Source of the DNA: Methanobacteriota archaeon
GTDB taxonomy: Archaea; Methanobacteriota; Methanobacteria; Methanobacteriales; Methanobacteriaceae
Direction: 5' to 3'
Length of the DNA: 53,522 bases
Assembly (NCBI GenBank): GCA_023440975.1
Contig: JAEZRD010000036.1
Coordinates: 1-53,522 of the forward strand
Each line of letters starts with the position of its first letter. Within the stretch, counting starts at the first letter, position 1. The notes beneath the pieces are model-generated. The model was not told where the DNA came from, did no database searches, and saw nothing but the letters and a program-made list of their open reading frames with translations. This document shows, one piece after another, positions 35,838 to 45,966 of this stretch. Position numbers and translations under genes: made by a program.

Positions 35838-36782
35838 ATGATTGGTCCATGGGTAGAGAAATACAGACCACAAAATTTAGAGGATATTGTGGGTCAAAAA
35901 CAAATAGTAAATAGATTAAACAAGTATGTTAATGAAGAAAGTATGCCGAATCTTATGTTTACAGGACCTGCAGGTGTGGGGAAAACTACAACTGCATTAG
36001 CTTTAGCTAAAGCTGTTTTAGGTGAATATTGGAGACAAAATTTCCTTGAGTTAAATGCTTCTGATGCTAGAGGAATTGATACAGTACGTAATAATATTAA
36101 AAATTTCTGTAGATTAAAACCTGTTGGGGCTCCTTTCCGTATAATTTTCCTTGATGAAGTAGATAATATGACTAAAGATGCTCAACATGCTCTTCGTCGT
36201 GAAATGGAAATGTATACTAAAACTGCTAGTTTCATATTAAGCTGTAATTATTCTAGTAAAATTATAGATCCTATACAATCACGTTGTGCAATTTTTAGAT
36301 TTGCACCAATTAAAGGTGAAGATATCAATAATCGGCTTGAATATATTGCAAATCAAGAAGGATTTGATTATGATGAAGAAGCTATTAAAACTATAGTGTA
36401 CTTTGCTGAAGGAGATATGCGTAAATCTGTTAATATGTTACAAGCAGCTGCTTCTGAAGGCGGTATTACTGAGGATAAAGTTTATGATGTTGTAAGTAAA
36501 GCTAAACCTAAAGATATTAGTCAAATGATTACAAAAGCATTATCTGGTGATTTTATGGGTGCTAGGGAAATGTTACGTAATACTATGGTTTTACAAGGTA
36601 CTAGTGGAGAAGATATGGTTAACCAAATATATCAAGAGGTTAGCAGACGTGCAATGGAAGGTAAAATGGAAGGAGAAGTTTATATGGATTTAATTGAAGG
36701 TATTGCTGATACTGATTTCCGTATAAGAGAAGGAGCTAATCCAAGAATACAATTAGAAGCTTTACTTTCCAAGTTTTTATGA
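35838..36782 (+). CDS. rfcS: Replication factor C small subunit
   Basis: RfcS forms the ATPase part of the clamp loader that puts PCNA on DNA. From ATG 35838 the protein has 314 residues and opens MIGPWVEKYRPQNLEDIVGQ. It has Walker A GPAGVGKTT, the Walker B box FLDEVDNM and the arginine-finger SRC motif in IQSRCAIFRF. An in-frame ATG at 35823 exists, but GGTGAT (35825-35830) is the ribosome binding site for 35838, so the shorter start is chosen. rfcL follows after 52 bases. Confidence 0.97.
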   Translation: MIGPWVEKYRPQNLEDIVGQKQIVNRLNKYVNEESMPNLMFTGPAGVGKTTTALALAKAVLGEYWRQNFLELNASDARGIDTVRNNIKNFCRLKPVGAPFRIIFLDEVDNMTKDAQHALRREMEMYTKTASFILSCNYSSKIIDPIQSRCAIFRFAPIKGEDINNRLEYIANQEGFDYDEEAIKTIVYFAEGDMRKSVNMLQAAASEGGITEDKVYDVVSKAKPKDISQMITKALSGDFMGAREMLRNTMVLQGTSGEDMVNQIYQEVSRRAMEGKMEGEVYMDLIEGIADTDFRIREGANPRIQLEALLSKFL

Positions 36783-36834
36783 AAATAAACATTAAATAAT
36801 TATTAATCATAATAATAAAAGGACTTTTTATACA

Positions 36835-38352
36835 ATGTTGTGGACAGATAAATACAGACCAAAAACCTTTCAAGAATTAATGGGTAATGGGAAAATTAGA
36901 AAACAAATTGAGAATTGGGTGAATGAATGGAAAAATGATAATCCACAAAAACCTTTACTCCTTGTTGGCCCAGCAGGTATTGGTAAAACATCTTTAGCTT
37001 ACATTATAGCTAATGAATTTTCTGAGCATATAGAACTTAATGCAAGTGATAAAAGATCATATGATATACTTATGAGTACTATTGGAGAATCATCCAGCAC
37101 ACATTCCCTATTTGGTGAATCATATAAACTTATTATACTTGATGAAGTTGATGGTATTCATGGAAATGATGATCGTGGAGGAACACGAGCTATCAATAAA
37201 ATTATTGGAGAATCTAAGCAACCTATGGTTATGATGGCTAATGATTTTTATAGTAAAAGATTAACCACTATTAAAAACAAATGTCTAGTAATAAAAATGG
37301 CTAAAGTCCATACAAATAGTGTTGGGGCTACATTAAAACGTATTTGTAGAAAAGAAGGAGTGGAATTTGATCCTGAAGCTATAAAAACTTTAGCTAAACG
37401 AAGTAATGGGGATTTACGTGCAGCAATTAACACTTTACAAGCTATAAGTGAAGAAGGTAATAAAATAGAATTATCTGATTTAGAAAGTGTTAGTCAAAAA
37501 GATAATACTAATAATATTTTTGACACTGTTAGAACTGTACTTAAAAGCAAAACAGTGAATCATATCAAACCTGACATGATGATTGATGAAGATCCTACAC
37601 TTGTAATGGAATATATTGCTGAAAACATCCCTCGAGAGTATGAAAAACCAAGTGAAATCAAAGCAGCATATGCAAATATTGCCCAAGCTGATCTTTTCTT
37701 TGGACGTGCTCGTGCAACTAGAGATTACACTTATTGGAGATATGCTTCTGATTTCATGGGTCCAGGTGTAGCATTAAGTAAAAAAGAAACTTATCGAAAA
37801 TTCACACGCTTAACCGGTTCTCAAGCTTTTCGTTTAATGGGGCAAACTCGTGGTAAAAGAGCATTACGTGATCGTATAGCTGAAAAAATGGAAGAAAAGA
37901 TGCATGTTTCATTAGAAGTAGCTTATACCATGTTTCCAACATTTGAGGTTATCTTTGCTAATGACGAAATGGCTTATGAAATTAGTAGATTTTTAGAACT
38001 TGAAGATGATGAAATTAAAAGATTCCGTAAACGAAAGATTCCTAAAAAAGTTATAACTAAAATGGAAAAAGAAATTGATGAAGCTAAACGTTTAGAACAT
38101 GAAGAATATGTTAAGCATTATCAGGGTACTGGAATATTTAGAGAATCTACTGAAAAAGTGGTAGATGAAGCTAAAAAAGATGCCGAAGAAAAAGTTAAGG
38201 AATCTGAAATTGTAGAAGATTTAAAAGAAGAAGTTAAATCTGTTGAAAAAGAAAGTTCTAAAGATGAGGATAAATCTAAAAAACGTAAACCTAAAGATGA
38301 AGAACCTGAAGAAAATTTAGATAAAGGACAAACAAGTCTCTTCAGTTTTTAA
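36835..38352 (+). CDS. rfcL: Replication factor C large subunit
   Basis: The 505-residue protein carries an AAA+ domain with Walker A GPAGIGKTS (45-53) and LDEVDG, and the typical RFC box MLWTDKYRPKTFQELMGN. After about residue 400 it turns into a Lys/Glu-rich tail, and it ends with QTSLFSF, a PCNA-binding PIP box. It lacks the arginine-finger SRC motif in the usual place, as expected for RfcL. With rfcS it makes the four-plus-one clamp loader. It ends 14 bases before the convergent hypothetical gene at 38366. Confidence 0.96.
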   Translation: MLWTDKYRPKTFQELMGNGKIRKQIENWVNEWKNDNPQKPLLLVGPAGIGKTSLAYIIANEFSEHIELNASDKRSYDILMSTIGESSSTHSLFGESYKLIILDEVDGIHGNDDRGGTRAINKIIGESKQPMVMMANDFYSKRLTTIKNKCLVIKMAKVHTNSVGATLKRICRKEGVEFDPEAIKTLAKRSNGDLRAAINTLQAISEEGNKIELSDLESVSQKDNTNNIFDTVRTVLKSKTVNHIKPDMMIDEDPTLVMEYIAENIPREYEKPSEIKAAYANIAQADLFFGRARATRDYTYWRYASDFMGPGVALSKKETYRKFTRLTGSQAFRLMGQTRGKRALRDRIAEKMEEKMHVSLEVAYTMFPTFEVIFANDEMAYEISRFLELEDDEIKRFRKRKIPKKVITKMEKEIDEAKRLEHEEYVKHYQGTGIFRESTEKVVDEAKKDAEEKVKESEIVEDLKEEVKSVEKESSKDEDKSKKRKPKDEEPEENLDKGQTSLFSF

Positions 38353-38365
38353 ATCTTCTTTTTTT

Positions 38366-39049
38366 TTAATTTTCAATATGATATTTTTGGATGAAATCTT
38401 TTGATTTTAGAATATTTTCTTTATATTGGGGAATAATTTTTGAGATGAATTCCATAAATTCTAAACTTAAGTTTCCATATTCTCTTTTTGGATAATTTAT
38501 TATATTTTCTTCTTCTAAGAAACTGTTTATCCATTCATTGGAAACATTTAAAAAGGGGTAAATTCTCGGGATACTGTCCTCTTTTTGGTGTCTTTTAAAG
38601 TTTATACCTTCGCCACTGAATATGTCAGATAATATGTTGTATGCTTCAATATTTACGGTTAAACTTTCCACTATTTTATCTATTTCATAGTTGTCTTTAT
38701 CTTTGTAGTCTATGAATTGTATACCATATTTTCTGCTATATGGTTCGAGTATAATTACTAATAATTCATCTGTTGCATCTTTTATTTCAGGTAGAAGTAC
38801 AGTGTCTTGTGGTTTTAAAGTTTGAGATAATATTTTACTTGAATGGTTACAAATTTTTTGAAGTAAGCTACTTCTTTTTACTTCTATTTCAGGGTAATAT
38901 TTTTTGAAGGTTTCTTCTTTTTTTCTTGAGAACTTACTGAATCTTAAGTTGTTTATAAAAATAGTGTTTGGAGTGTAACTTATGAATCTTGTGTCCACTC
39001 CAATGATTTTTAAGAGTTTTATTACTTCTTTTTTGTTGTTAGGTGTCAT
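38366..39049 (-). CDS. Hypothetical protein
   Basis: I do not recognise this 227-residue soluble protein. It is basic and Ile-rich. Segments such as FINNLRFSKFSRKKEE and DTVLLPEIKDATDELLVIIL suggest alternating strands and helices. It has a single Cys (KICNHSS). No ribosome binding site is clear; the gene follows aroE by 25 bases on the same strand, so the two are probably co-transcribed. Confidence 0.7.
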   Translation of the reverse strand: MTPNNKKEVIKLLKIIGVDTRFISYTPNTIFINNLRFSKFSRKKEETFKKYYPEIEVKRSSLLQKICNHSSKILSQTLKPQDTVLLPEIKDATDELLVIILEPYSRKYGIQFIDYKDKDNYEIDKIVESLTVNIEAYNILSDIFSGEGINFKRHQKEDSIPRIYPFLNVSNEWINSFLEEENIINYPKREYGNLSLEFMEFISKIIPQYKENILKSKDFIQKYHIEN

Positions 39050-39074
39050 AATTTAAAAAAGGTTTTTTGAATTT

Positions 39075-39944
39075 TTATTCTGTTTGTGTGTTTTCTGTTA
39101 ATATTTCTTTTAATTTATTTTCCATTATATCTACAGGTGCTTCTTTACCTGTCCAAATTTTTATTGATTCTGCAGCTTGGTAAATAAGCATTTTTATTCC
39201 GCTAATTGTTGTTGCTCCGGCTTGTTTAGCTTCTTTAATTAAATTAGTTTCAATTGGATTATAGACAATATCGTTAATAATTAAATCTTCGGGTATGTTA
39301 TCTGCTAATACTATTGGGTTTTGATCCGGGTATCCTTTCATACCTACTGGTGTTGTGTTGATTAAGATGTCTGCATCTTGTATTTGTAATGATATGTTGT
39401 TTGTGCTGTCGAATCTCATTTCAGTTAATATTTCTGAGTTCATTATGTCACTTGCAAGTGATTGTGCTTTATTTATATCTCGGTTTATGATTGTTAGTGA
39501 ATTTATATCTGCATGTGCTAGTTGGTAGCATATTGCTCTACTTGCTCCTCCTGCACCGACTACTATAATATCTTTATTATATAAGCTTGTTTTTTCTTCT
39601 AATGCTCTTTTACATCCAATACCATCGGTATTGTATCCGAATGCAGCTTTGTCTTCGAATTTAATTGTGTTTACTGCTCCGATTTCTTTGGCTAAGGGGT
39701 CTAATTGATCAAGGGTTACCAATACATTTTGTTTGTGAGGTATTGTGATATTCAATCCTTTGATATTTAGTTTATTAGCTCCTCCAATTGCTCCTGCTAA
39801 ACTATCTGGGAGTACATGGAATGGGAGGTAAACATAATTTAAATTTAAGTATTCAAATGCTGCGTTATGTATTATAGGGCTGAAACTATGATTTATTGGG
39901 TCGCCTATTACTCCTACAACATTTGTTGTTCCATCAACATACAT
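39075..39944 (-). CDS. aroE: Shikimate dehydrogenase (NADP+)
   Basis: AroE reduces 3-dehydroshikimate to shikimate. The 289-residue protein has the substrate-binding GDPINHSFSPIIHN, catalytic Lys in ITIPHKQ and Asp in AFGYNTDGIG, and the NADP-binding VVGAGGASRAICYQLA. Length is normal for archaeal AroE. TGGTGAAAT lies upstream of the ATG. It leads a two-gene operon with an unknown protein. aroD is 7 kb away. Confidence 0.96.
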   Translation of the reverse strand: MYVDGTTNVVGVIGDPINHSFSPIIHNAAFEYLNLNYVYLPFHVLPDSLAGAIGGANKLNIKGLNITIPHKQNVLVTLDQLDPLAKEIGAVNTIKFEDKAAFGYNTDGIGCKRALEEKTSLYNKDIIVVGAGGASRAICYQLAHADINSLTIINRDINKAQSLASDIMNSEILTEMRFDSTNNISLQIQDADILINTTPVGMKGYPDQNPIVLADNIPEDLIINDIVYNPIETNLIKEAKQAGATTISGIKMLIYQAAESIKIWTGKEAPVDIMENKLKEILTENTQTE

Positions 39945-40223
39945 TTTTATTTCACCATAAAATTTTTTTTTTTAAAAATAGTAATCTATACTTTATTATA
40001 TTATTATTCATTATATAAAAAGAATTATTACGGATTGTTGAATTTTAAGGGTTTTGTTTTAAGTTTTTTTAAAATTATTTTCAAATTTTTAAAATATAGA
40101 TTTAATTTTATTTTTCTATGGTGGTAATTTATAATAGTTATAATAACAAATATTGTATTATACTAAATAATTAACATTTATAAAATTTTATTATTACTAA
40201 AATAACATGGAGAAATATTATTT

Positions 40224-41510
40224 ATGGAATTTAATAGACCAAGAGGAACAAGAGATTTCCTATTTGATGAAATGCATGAACGTAAACGAGTTGAGAATGT
40301 TTTACGTGAGGTATTTGAATCTTATGCATTTCAAGAAATTAAAACACCAATTTTTGAGGAATTAGATTTATTCACAACTAAGTCTGGTGAAGAAATAGTG
40401 GATCAATTATACAATTTTAAGGATAAAAGTGATCGTGAAATCACATTACGTCCTGAAATAACTGCACCAGTTGCAAGATTATATTTAAATGAATTAACAA
40501 AAACAGCTAAACCAATAAAATTATATTATTATGGAAGTTGTTTCAGATATGAAAGACCACAAAAAGGAAGATTTAGACAGTTCTGGCAATTTGGATGTGA
40601 ATTAATAGGTGCACGAAGTCCTGATGGAGAAGCAGAAGTATTAAGCTTAGTAAATACATCACTTGAAAAATTAGGAATAAACACAGCTGAGATACATATT
40701 AATCATTTAGGAATTATTCGTGGACTATTTGAACATTTTGACATTGATGAAGATACTCAAAGTGAATTAATGATAATTATTGATAAAGGAGATAAAGAAT
40801 TATTAAAAGAATCCCTTGTTGGTGAAACACCATTAATTGATAATCCTGAATTAAATGAAATCCTCATAGATTTAATAGATTTAGTTGGAGATAAAAGTAT
40901 CCTAACTGAAATGGAGGATTTAGTTGGTAAATATGAAGAAACTGTAGATTCTTTAGATGAATTTAAAGAGTTAATAAAAACTTTAGACAGTTATGGTTTA
41001 GAAAATTATAAATTAAATCTTGGTGTTGCAAGAGGTTTAGATTATTATACTGGAATAGTATTTGAAGTATATATTCCGGAATTAGGTGCACAAAAACAAG
41101 TTTGTGGTGGAGGAACTTATAGTTTAATTAAAATCTTTGGTGGAGATGAAGTTGAATCCACAGGTTTTGCATTTGGTTTTGATAGATTAATGAATGCAAT
41201 TGAAGAACCAGAAGTTAAACCATCATATATTGATGCATTTGTAATTCCAATTAATGAAGAAACACACTTTGAAGCTTTCACAATTGCTACAAAATTAAGA
41301 GAACAAGGTATACGTACTGAAGTGGATTTATCCACTAGAAAATTCAAGAAAACACTTAAACATGCTAATAAATTACAAGTACCATATGTTGTGATGGTAG
41401 GTAAAAGAGATTTAGAAAAAGGCTCTTTAACCTTAAAAAATATGTATAGTGGAGAACAAGAGCTTGTAAGCATTAATAATATTGTTAATAAAATTAAAGA
41501 TAACTTATAA
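40224..41510 (+). CDS. hisS: Histidine--tRNA ligase
   Basis: The 428-residue class II synthetase begins MEFNRPRGTRDFL, has motif 2 SCFRYERPQKGRFRQFWQFG, the HisRS-specific histidine loops (GLDYYTG and the nearby QVCGGGTY), motif 3 TGFAFGFDRL, and a C-terminal anticodon domain. It attaches His to tRNA-His. GGAG lies before the start. It leads hisI after 26 bases; the pair links use and synthesis of histidine. Confidence 0.97.
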   Translation: MEFNRPRGTRDFLFDEMHERKRVENVLREVFESYAFQEIKTPIFEELDLFTTKSGEEIVDQLYNFKDKSDREITLRPEITAPVARLYLNELTKTAKPIKLYYYGSCFRYERPQKGRFRQFWQFGCELIGARSPDGEAEVLSLVNTSLEKLGINTAEIHINHLGIIRGLFEHFDIDEDTQSELMIIIDKGDKELLKESLVGETPLIDNPELNEILIDLIDLVGDKSILTEMEDLVGKYEETVDSLDEFKELIKTLDSYGLENYKLNLGVARGLDYYTGIVFEVYIPELGAQKQVCGGGTYSLIKIFGGDEVESTGFAFGFDRLMNAIEEPEVKPSYIDAFVIPINEETHFEAFTIATKLREQGIRTEVDLSTRKFKKTLKHANKLQVPYVVMVGKRDLEKGSLTLKNMYSGEQELVSINNIVNKIKDNL

Positions 41511-41536
41511 AAATAGTTTTTTTTGGGGATTATGTA

Positions 41537-41950
41537 ATGGAAATGAATTTTAGATTAGAAAAGAATGGTGAAAACCTTATCATAGCTGTTGCTCAAGATT
41601 ATGAAACTAATGAAGTTTTAATGGTTGCATTTATGAATCAAGAAGCATTAGAAGATACTTTAAAAACTGGTAAAGCTCATTATTATAGTACATCACGTGG
41701 AAAACAATGGATGAAAGGAGAAAGTAGTGGAAACACTCAAGAAGTTAAAGAAATATTAGTTGACTGTGATGCAGATGCAATAATATTAAAAATTAATCAA
41801 GAAGGTGCAGCTTGTCATGAAGGATATAGAAGCTGTTTCTTCAGAGAACTTAGTCTTGAAACTAAAGATGTTACTAACATAACTGATGGAGAAATTAAAA
41901 CAATTAGTGAACGTTTATTCAATCCAGAAGATATGTATGGTAAAAAATAA
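41537..41950 (+). CDS. hisI: Phosphoribosyl-AMP cyclohydrolase
   Basis: HisI opens the purine ring of phosphoribosyl-AMP, the third step of histidine synthesis. The 137-residue single-domain archaeal form has the Mg-binding VDCDADAIILK and the zinc Cys residues in GAACHEGYRSCFF with the first Cys in DCDAD. SRGKQWMKGESSGN is another conserved stretch. GGGGATTATGTA precedes the ATG. It is not fused to HisE as it often is in bacteria. Confidence 0.95.
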   Translation: MEMNFRLEKNGENLIIAVAQDYETNEVLMVAFMNQEALEDTLKTGKAHYYSTSRGKQWMKGESSGNTQEVKEILVDCDADAIILKINQEGAACHEGYRSCFFRELSLETKDVTNITDGEIKTISERLFNPEDMYGKK

Positions 41951-42019
41951 TTAAATTTTATAGAATAAAAAGTAGTATATAAATTATTTTTTTATTAATT
42001 TTTTTTGGGGATTAGAAAT

Positions 42020-43906
42020 ATGGATTATGAAATAGATGATTATGGCATGGGTGATTTAAACAAACGTTTTGTTCCAGATACAAGTGCTATAATAGAAGGT
42101 ACAATAGAAGAAATTTTAGAAAAAGAGGATTTGGAATATCCCGAAATTATAATCCCTGAAGCTGTTATTGCTGAATTAGAACATCAAGCTAATAATAGTA
42201 GACCAACAGGGTTTACAGGTTTAGAAAATTTAAAAAAATTACATAATTTAGCAAACCAAGAATTTTTAGATATTCATTTCACTGGTCGCAGACCAAACAC
42301 TTCTGAAATTATAGATGCTCGTAAAGGTGAAATCGATGCACTTATACGGGATGTTGCTAGAGATGAAGGAGCTATACTTGTAACAAGTGATAAGGTTCAG
42401 GCTGAAACTGCTGAAGCTCAAGGAATACCTGTTATATATAATGAACAAGCTTTTACTGGTGATAAACGACTTAAAATTATGGATTTATTCACTCCAGATA
42501 CTATGAGTGTTCATTTAAAAGAGAATGTTGTTCCTTTTGCTAAAAGAGGCACACCTGGTCATATTAAGTTAGTTAAAATAAATAATACTAAAATAACTTA
42601 TGATGATTTAGAAATGTATGCTGAAGAAATCTTAGAGAAAGCAAGTAATGATAAAAGAACCTATTTAGAAGCTGATTTAAAAGGAGCTATTGTGGTTCAA
42701 TCTCAAGATTTAAGAATCAGTATTAATCGTCCACCTTTTAGTGAGGCTATGGAAATAACTGCAGTAAGACCTGTAGCTGATGTTTCTCTTGATGATTATA
42801 ATGTTGATGATGATTTATTAGAACGTATTAGTAAAGGAGATCATGGTATTTTAATTAGTGGTTCTCCAGGTGCAGGTAAAAGTACTTTTGCACAAGCATT
42901 AGCTACTTATTTTAGTCAAGATTTAAGTCAAATTGTTAAAACCATGGAATCTCCACGTGATTTACAAGTTTCTGATGAGATTACTCAATATTCTCCACTT
43001 GAAGGGGATATGGAGAAAACTGCAGATATTTTGTTACTTGTTCGTCCTGATGTAACTATTTATGATGAGTTACGTAAAAGTTATGATTTCCAGATATTTG
43101 CAGATATGAGACTTGCAGGTGTAGGAATGGTTGGTGTTGTTCATGCAACTAAACCTATTGATGCTATTCAAAGAATAGCAAATCGTGTTGAATTAGGTGT
43201 TATTCCTAGTATTGTTGATACAACTATTTTTATTGATGAAGGTCATATTAGTAGTGTTTATGAAACACGTATGACAGTTAAAGTTCCAAGTGGTATGCAA
43301 GAACAAGATTTAGCTCGTCCAGTTATAGAAGTTAGAGATTTACTTTCTGGTGATTTAAAGAATGAAATTTATACTTATGGTGAGCAAACTATTGTTATTG
43401 ATGTTGATGAAATAGGTAAAAATAAAACTAATGATGATGAGAATAAATCTAGTCCTGTTGATCGTATTGCTGAAAAACAGATTATACGTGAAGTTAAAAA
43501 GGTAGTTCCTGGAGCTCATGTTGAAGCTAAAATTATTTCACCTGATCGTGTTAAAGTTTGTCTTCCTGCGGAATATCGTCCTAAAATTATTGGTCGTGGT
43601 GGAAAGCGTATAGCTGAGTTAGAACGTCATATTGGTATTAATATTACTATTGATTCTTTAGAAGATGAACCTTCAGATGATTTTAGGGTTCCTTATCAAG
43701 TTAGTAGAAAGGGGATTAATTTAGAGTTTCCTCGTGATATGGTAGGTAGGGGTTTTGATATTCTTGCAGGTGATGAATATTTATTCACTGCTACTGTTGG
43801 TAAAAGTGGACTTATACGTTTACGACGTGGTTTAGAGTTAACTGATATTCTTTTAGATGCTGTTGATGAGAATGTTGGTATTTTTGCAAGAAGAAGAAAT
43901 GATTAA
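42020..43906 (+). CDS. PIN-domain, KH-domain ATPase (PINA/PilT-like)
   Basis: From ATG 42020 the protein has 628 residues. It starts with a PIN nuclease-like domain (DTSAIIEGT, with EAVIAELEHQ), then a secretion-type RecA ATPase with Walker A SGSPGAGKST, a KT-type Walker B and GMVGVVHATKPIDAI. It ends with a KH domain (IIGRGGKRIAELERHIGINI). The crenarchaeal relative PINA is a DNA helicase linked to Holliday junction processing. Here the PIN acidic residues look present. The alternative TTG 42005 is just before the GGGG ribosome binding site and is rejected. A TIM-barrel gene follows after 27 bases. Confidence 0.9.
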   Translation: MDYEIDDYGMGDLNKRFVPDTSAIIEGTIEEILEKEDLEYPEIIIPEAVIAELEHQANNSRPTGFTGLENLKKLHNLANQEFLDIHFTGRRPNTSEIIDARKGEIDALIRDVARDEGAILVTSDKVQAETAEAQGIPVIYNEQAFTGDKRLKIMDLFTPDTMSVHLKENVVPFAKRGTPGHIKLVKINNTKITYDDLEMYAEEILEKASNDKRTYLEADLKGAIVVQSQDLRISINRPPFSEAMEITAVRPVADVSLDDYNVDDDLLERISKGDHGILISGSPGAGKSTFAQALATYFSQDLSQIVKTMESPRDLQVSDEITQYSPLEGDMEKTADILLLVRPDVTIYDELRKSYDFQIFADMRLAGVGMVGVVHATKPIDAIQRIANRVELGVIPSIVDTTIFIDEGHISSVYETRMTVKVPSGMQEQDLARPVIEVRDLLSGDLKNEIYTYGEQTIVIDVDEIGKNKTNDDENKSSPVDRIAEKQIIREVKKVVPGAHVEAKIISPDRVKVCLPAEYRPKIIGRGGKRIAELERHIGINITIDSLEDEPSDDFRVPYQVSRKGINLEFPRDMVGRGFDILAGDEYLFTATVGKSGLIRLRRGLELTDILLDAVDENVGIFARRRND

Positions 43907-43933
43907 ATAAAAATTTTTGTGGTGAATTTGGTT

Positions 43934-44680
43934 ATGAAGATTGGTGCTTCTACTTTAGCAAGTAATAATTTGGAAGAGTTTTTAGATTTATGTTCCAGTT
44001 TAAATTTAGATTATGTTGAGATTGTTAAGACTTTTCCTAATCATGATTTTGATAAAAGTTTATTAGAGTCTTATGATTTTAATTATAGTATTCATTCTCC
44101 TCTTATTGATATGAATATTTGTAGTTTAACTGATAGTATTCGTGAAGCTAGTATGGATGAGTTGAAATCTAGTATGAATGATGCTGAGGATATTGGTGCT
44201 AGATTTGTTGTGGTTCATCCAGGTAAGATTTCTTATCTTGGTCGTCCTTATGAAGATGAGATTTATGATTTGTGTGTTGAATCTTTTAAGGAAATTCGTG
44301 ATTTTTCAGAAGAATTGGATGTTATTCCTTTAATTGAGAATATGCCTCTTATTCCTGGTTTTATGTTTATGGATATTTATCATTTGGATGAGGTTCTTCA
44401 GGATTTAAGTATGTTTATGACTTTTGATGTGGGTCATGCTTTTACTTATGGATTTGAGGAAAATGAAATGTATACTCCTCGCGTTAAACATGTCCATATA
44501 CATGATAATAATGGTGATGATGATTCACACTATACACTTGGAGAAGGTAGTATTGATTTTAATAGGGTCTTCAATATTTATGATGAGAAAGGTTATGATG
44601 GCACCTATATCATTGAAGCTAATGATAATGTTTCCTTAAAAAATAGTATGGAATATTTAAAAACTAATAATTATATCTAA
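43934..44680 (+). CDS. Sugar-phosphate-isomerase/endonuclease-IV-like TIM barrel
   Basis: From ATG 43934 the protein has 248 residues and the AP endonuclease 2 / xylose-isomerase-like TIM-barrel layout: HSPLIDMNI, GARFVVVHPGK, PLIENMP, TFDVGHAFTYGF, VKHVHIHDNNGDDDSHYTLGEG. The His, Asp and Glu positions suit a metal site. It could be an isomerase or an AP-endonuclease-like enzyme. GGTGA lies 8 bases before the ATG; the earlier in-frame GTG codons overlap that site. It ends the operon begun by the PIN ATPase. Confidence 0.85.
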   Translation: MKIGASTLASNNLEEFLDLCSSLNLDYVEIVKTFPNHDFDKSLLESYDFNYSIHSPLIDMNICSLTDSIREASMDELKSSMNDAEDIGARFVVVHPGKISYLGRPYEDEIYDLCVESFKEIRDFSEELDVIPLIENMPLIPGFMFMDIYHLDEVLQDLSMFMTFDVGHAFTYGFEENEMYTPRVKHVHIHDNNGDDDSHYTLGEGSIDFNRVFNIYDEKGYDGTYIIEANDNVSLKNSMEYLKTNNYI

Positions 44681-44716
44681 AATTTTAATTTCATTTTTTT
44701 TAACTTTTTTTCAATT

Positions 44717-44760
44717 ATATTACTTTTCAAATGCTCTTGGATAAACAGTATCTTATATAC
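44717..44760 (+). promoter_or_regulatory. Promoter element of the left operon in the HEPN-HerA module
   Basis: A 28-base element (44717-44744) is followed by 8 bases and the box TTATATAC (44753-44760). The 28-base element contains ATATTACTTTTCA, then two variable bases around an A, then GCTCTTGGATAA. The same element, with 26 of 28 bases identical, the same 8-base spacing and the same TATA octamer, lies on the opposite strand at 52052-52009 before the HerA gene. It occupies the activator position just upstream of the TATA box, and transcription would start near 44782. It is probably the binding site of a shared regulator. Confidence 0.75.
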
Positions 44761-44828
44761 AATTCATATTATTACTTACCTGAAAAGAATTTTTCATAAT
44801 AAAATAATTTCTTAAGGGAGGTAAAAAT

Positions 44829-45920
44829 ATGATTCAAGATGAAGCGATTCCAAAAAATGCTGACATAGAAATAGATCCAGTAATAATAAACTCTCAAATA
44901 GAAGAGTTAAATGATTTTTATGAAGATTTCTACAATGAATATAAAGAAGTTCATGAAGAATATTCTGGATTAATAATAGATTTAGATGAATGTAATTCAG
45001 AAGATGAAGATTTCATAATCAGTTTAATAATTGGAAACCTAAGAAAAGGCATAGATATATGTGAAATCTATTTAAAAGATTTAAAACATCAAAGTATCAA
45101 CACATATTTAAGTGTCGTAAACATCTTAAAAAATTATGATTTTAAAATTCCAGGAAATGAATATAAAATCTTATGTGATACAATAGCTAAATTCATATCT
45201 TTTCAGTACGATTTAAACTTTTATAATGATTCACTCTTAATCTGGAATGATTTCTTACAAGATTCTACAAGTGAAGAAGAGAATTCTGAAGTAAAAAAAT
45301 TAAGAAACAAAATCAGCAGATACTTTACAAATTTAATCTACTTTAATAAAGAATATTTAAATAATATAAATATTTTTGAAGATGAAATAACCATTATTAG
45401 TCATGAAAATAATAATAAGTTACTTATAACTTCAATGAGTGTTAAATCATTACAATCTTATATTAAATATACAAATATTGAAATTAAACATAAACAAGAT
45501 GTTCTTTTTGATGCATTTGATGATTTAGCAGATTATATAAATAATTTAGAAAATGAATCTAATCCTGATGATGCCCTAGACTATATTGTTGATATTGTAA
45601 AGAATAATATAGAATGGCCATTTTTATTCCAATTTGTAGTAAGTAGAATAAATAGCACTATAATGACTTATGGCTTTGACTATTTAGAAGATAACTTCAA
45701 TGCATTTTCAACTAATTATGCTGATTACTTAAACAAAATATTACAAAGATTCCTAGTACCTCATAAAGAAGAAATGAGTCGTTTATTAAAACTTTTCACT
45801 GAAAATTCAGAATCTTCAGAACATAAATCTGAATTAATCGCATTTATAGATGTGTATTTAGATAGATTAGATAATTTAATTTTCGATATTCAAAGATTTG
45901 AGATGAAATATGACATTTAA
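44829..45920 (+). CDS. Acidic helical protein, first of two distant paralogues
   Basis: I do not recognise this 363-residue protein. It is acidic, almost entirely helical and has no membrane segment. Near its N-terminus it has FYEDFYNEYKEVHEEYSGLI and, after about 115 residues, VVNILKNYDFKIPGNEYK; both match corresponding stretches of the protein at 47489 (YKKVHQEFYEDYLNI, VNNILENFDFKLHNHEPN), so the two are distant paralogues. GGGAGGT gives a strong ribosome binding site. It is the first gene behind the promoter shared with HerA. Confidence 0.85.
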   Translation: MIQDEAIPKNADIEIDPVIINSQIEELNDFYEDFYNEYKEVHEEYSGLIIDLDECNSEDEDFIISLIIGNLRKGIDICEIYLKDLKHQSINTYLSVVNILKNYDFKIPGNEYKILCDTIAKFISFQYDLNFYNDSLLIWNDFLQDSTSEEENSEVKKLRNKISRYFTNLIYFNKEYLNNINIFEDEITIISHENNNKLLITSMSVKSLQSYIKYTNIEIKHKQDVLFDAFDDLADYINNLENESNPDDALDYIVDIVKNNIEWPFLFQFVVSRINSTIMTYGFDYLEDNFNAFSTNYADYLNKILQRFLVPHKEEMSRLLKLFTENSESSEHKSELIAFIDVYLDRLDNLIFDIQRFEMKYDI

Positions 45921-45966
45921 TAAAGATTAACTATGAATTTTTAAATTAAATCATTTATTCATATTT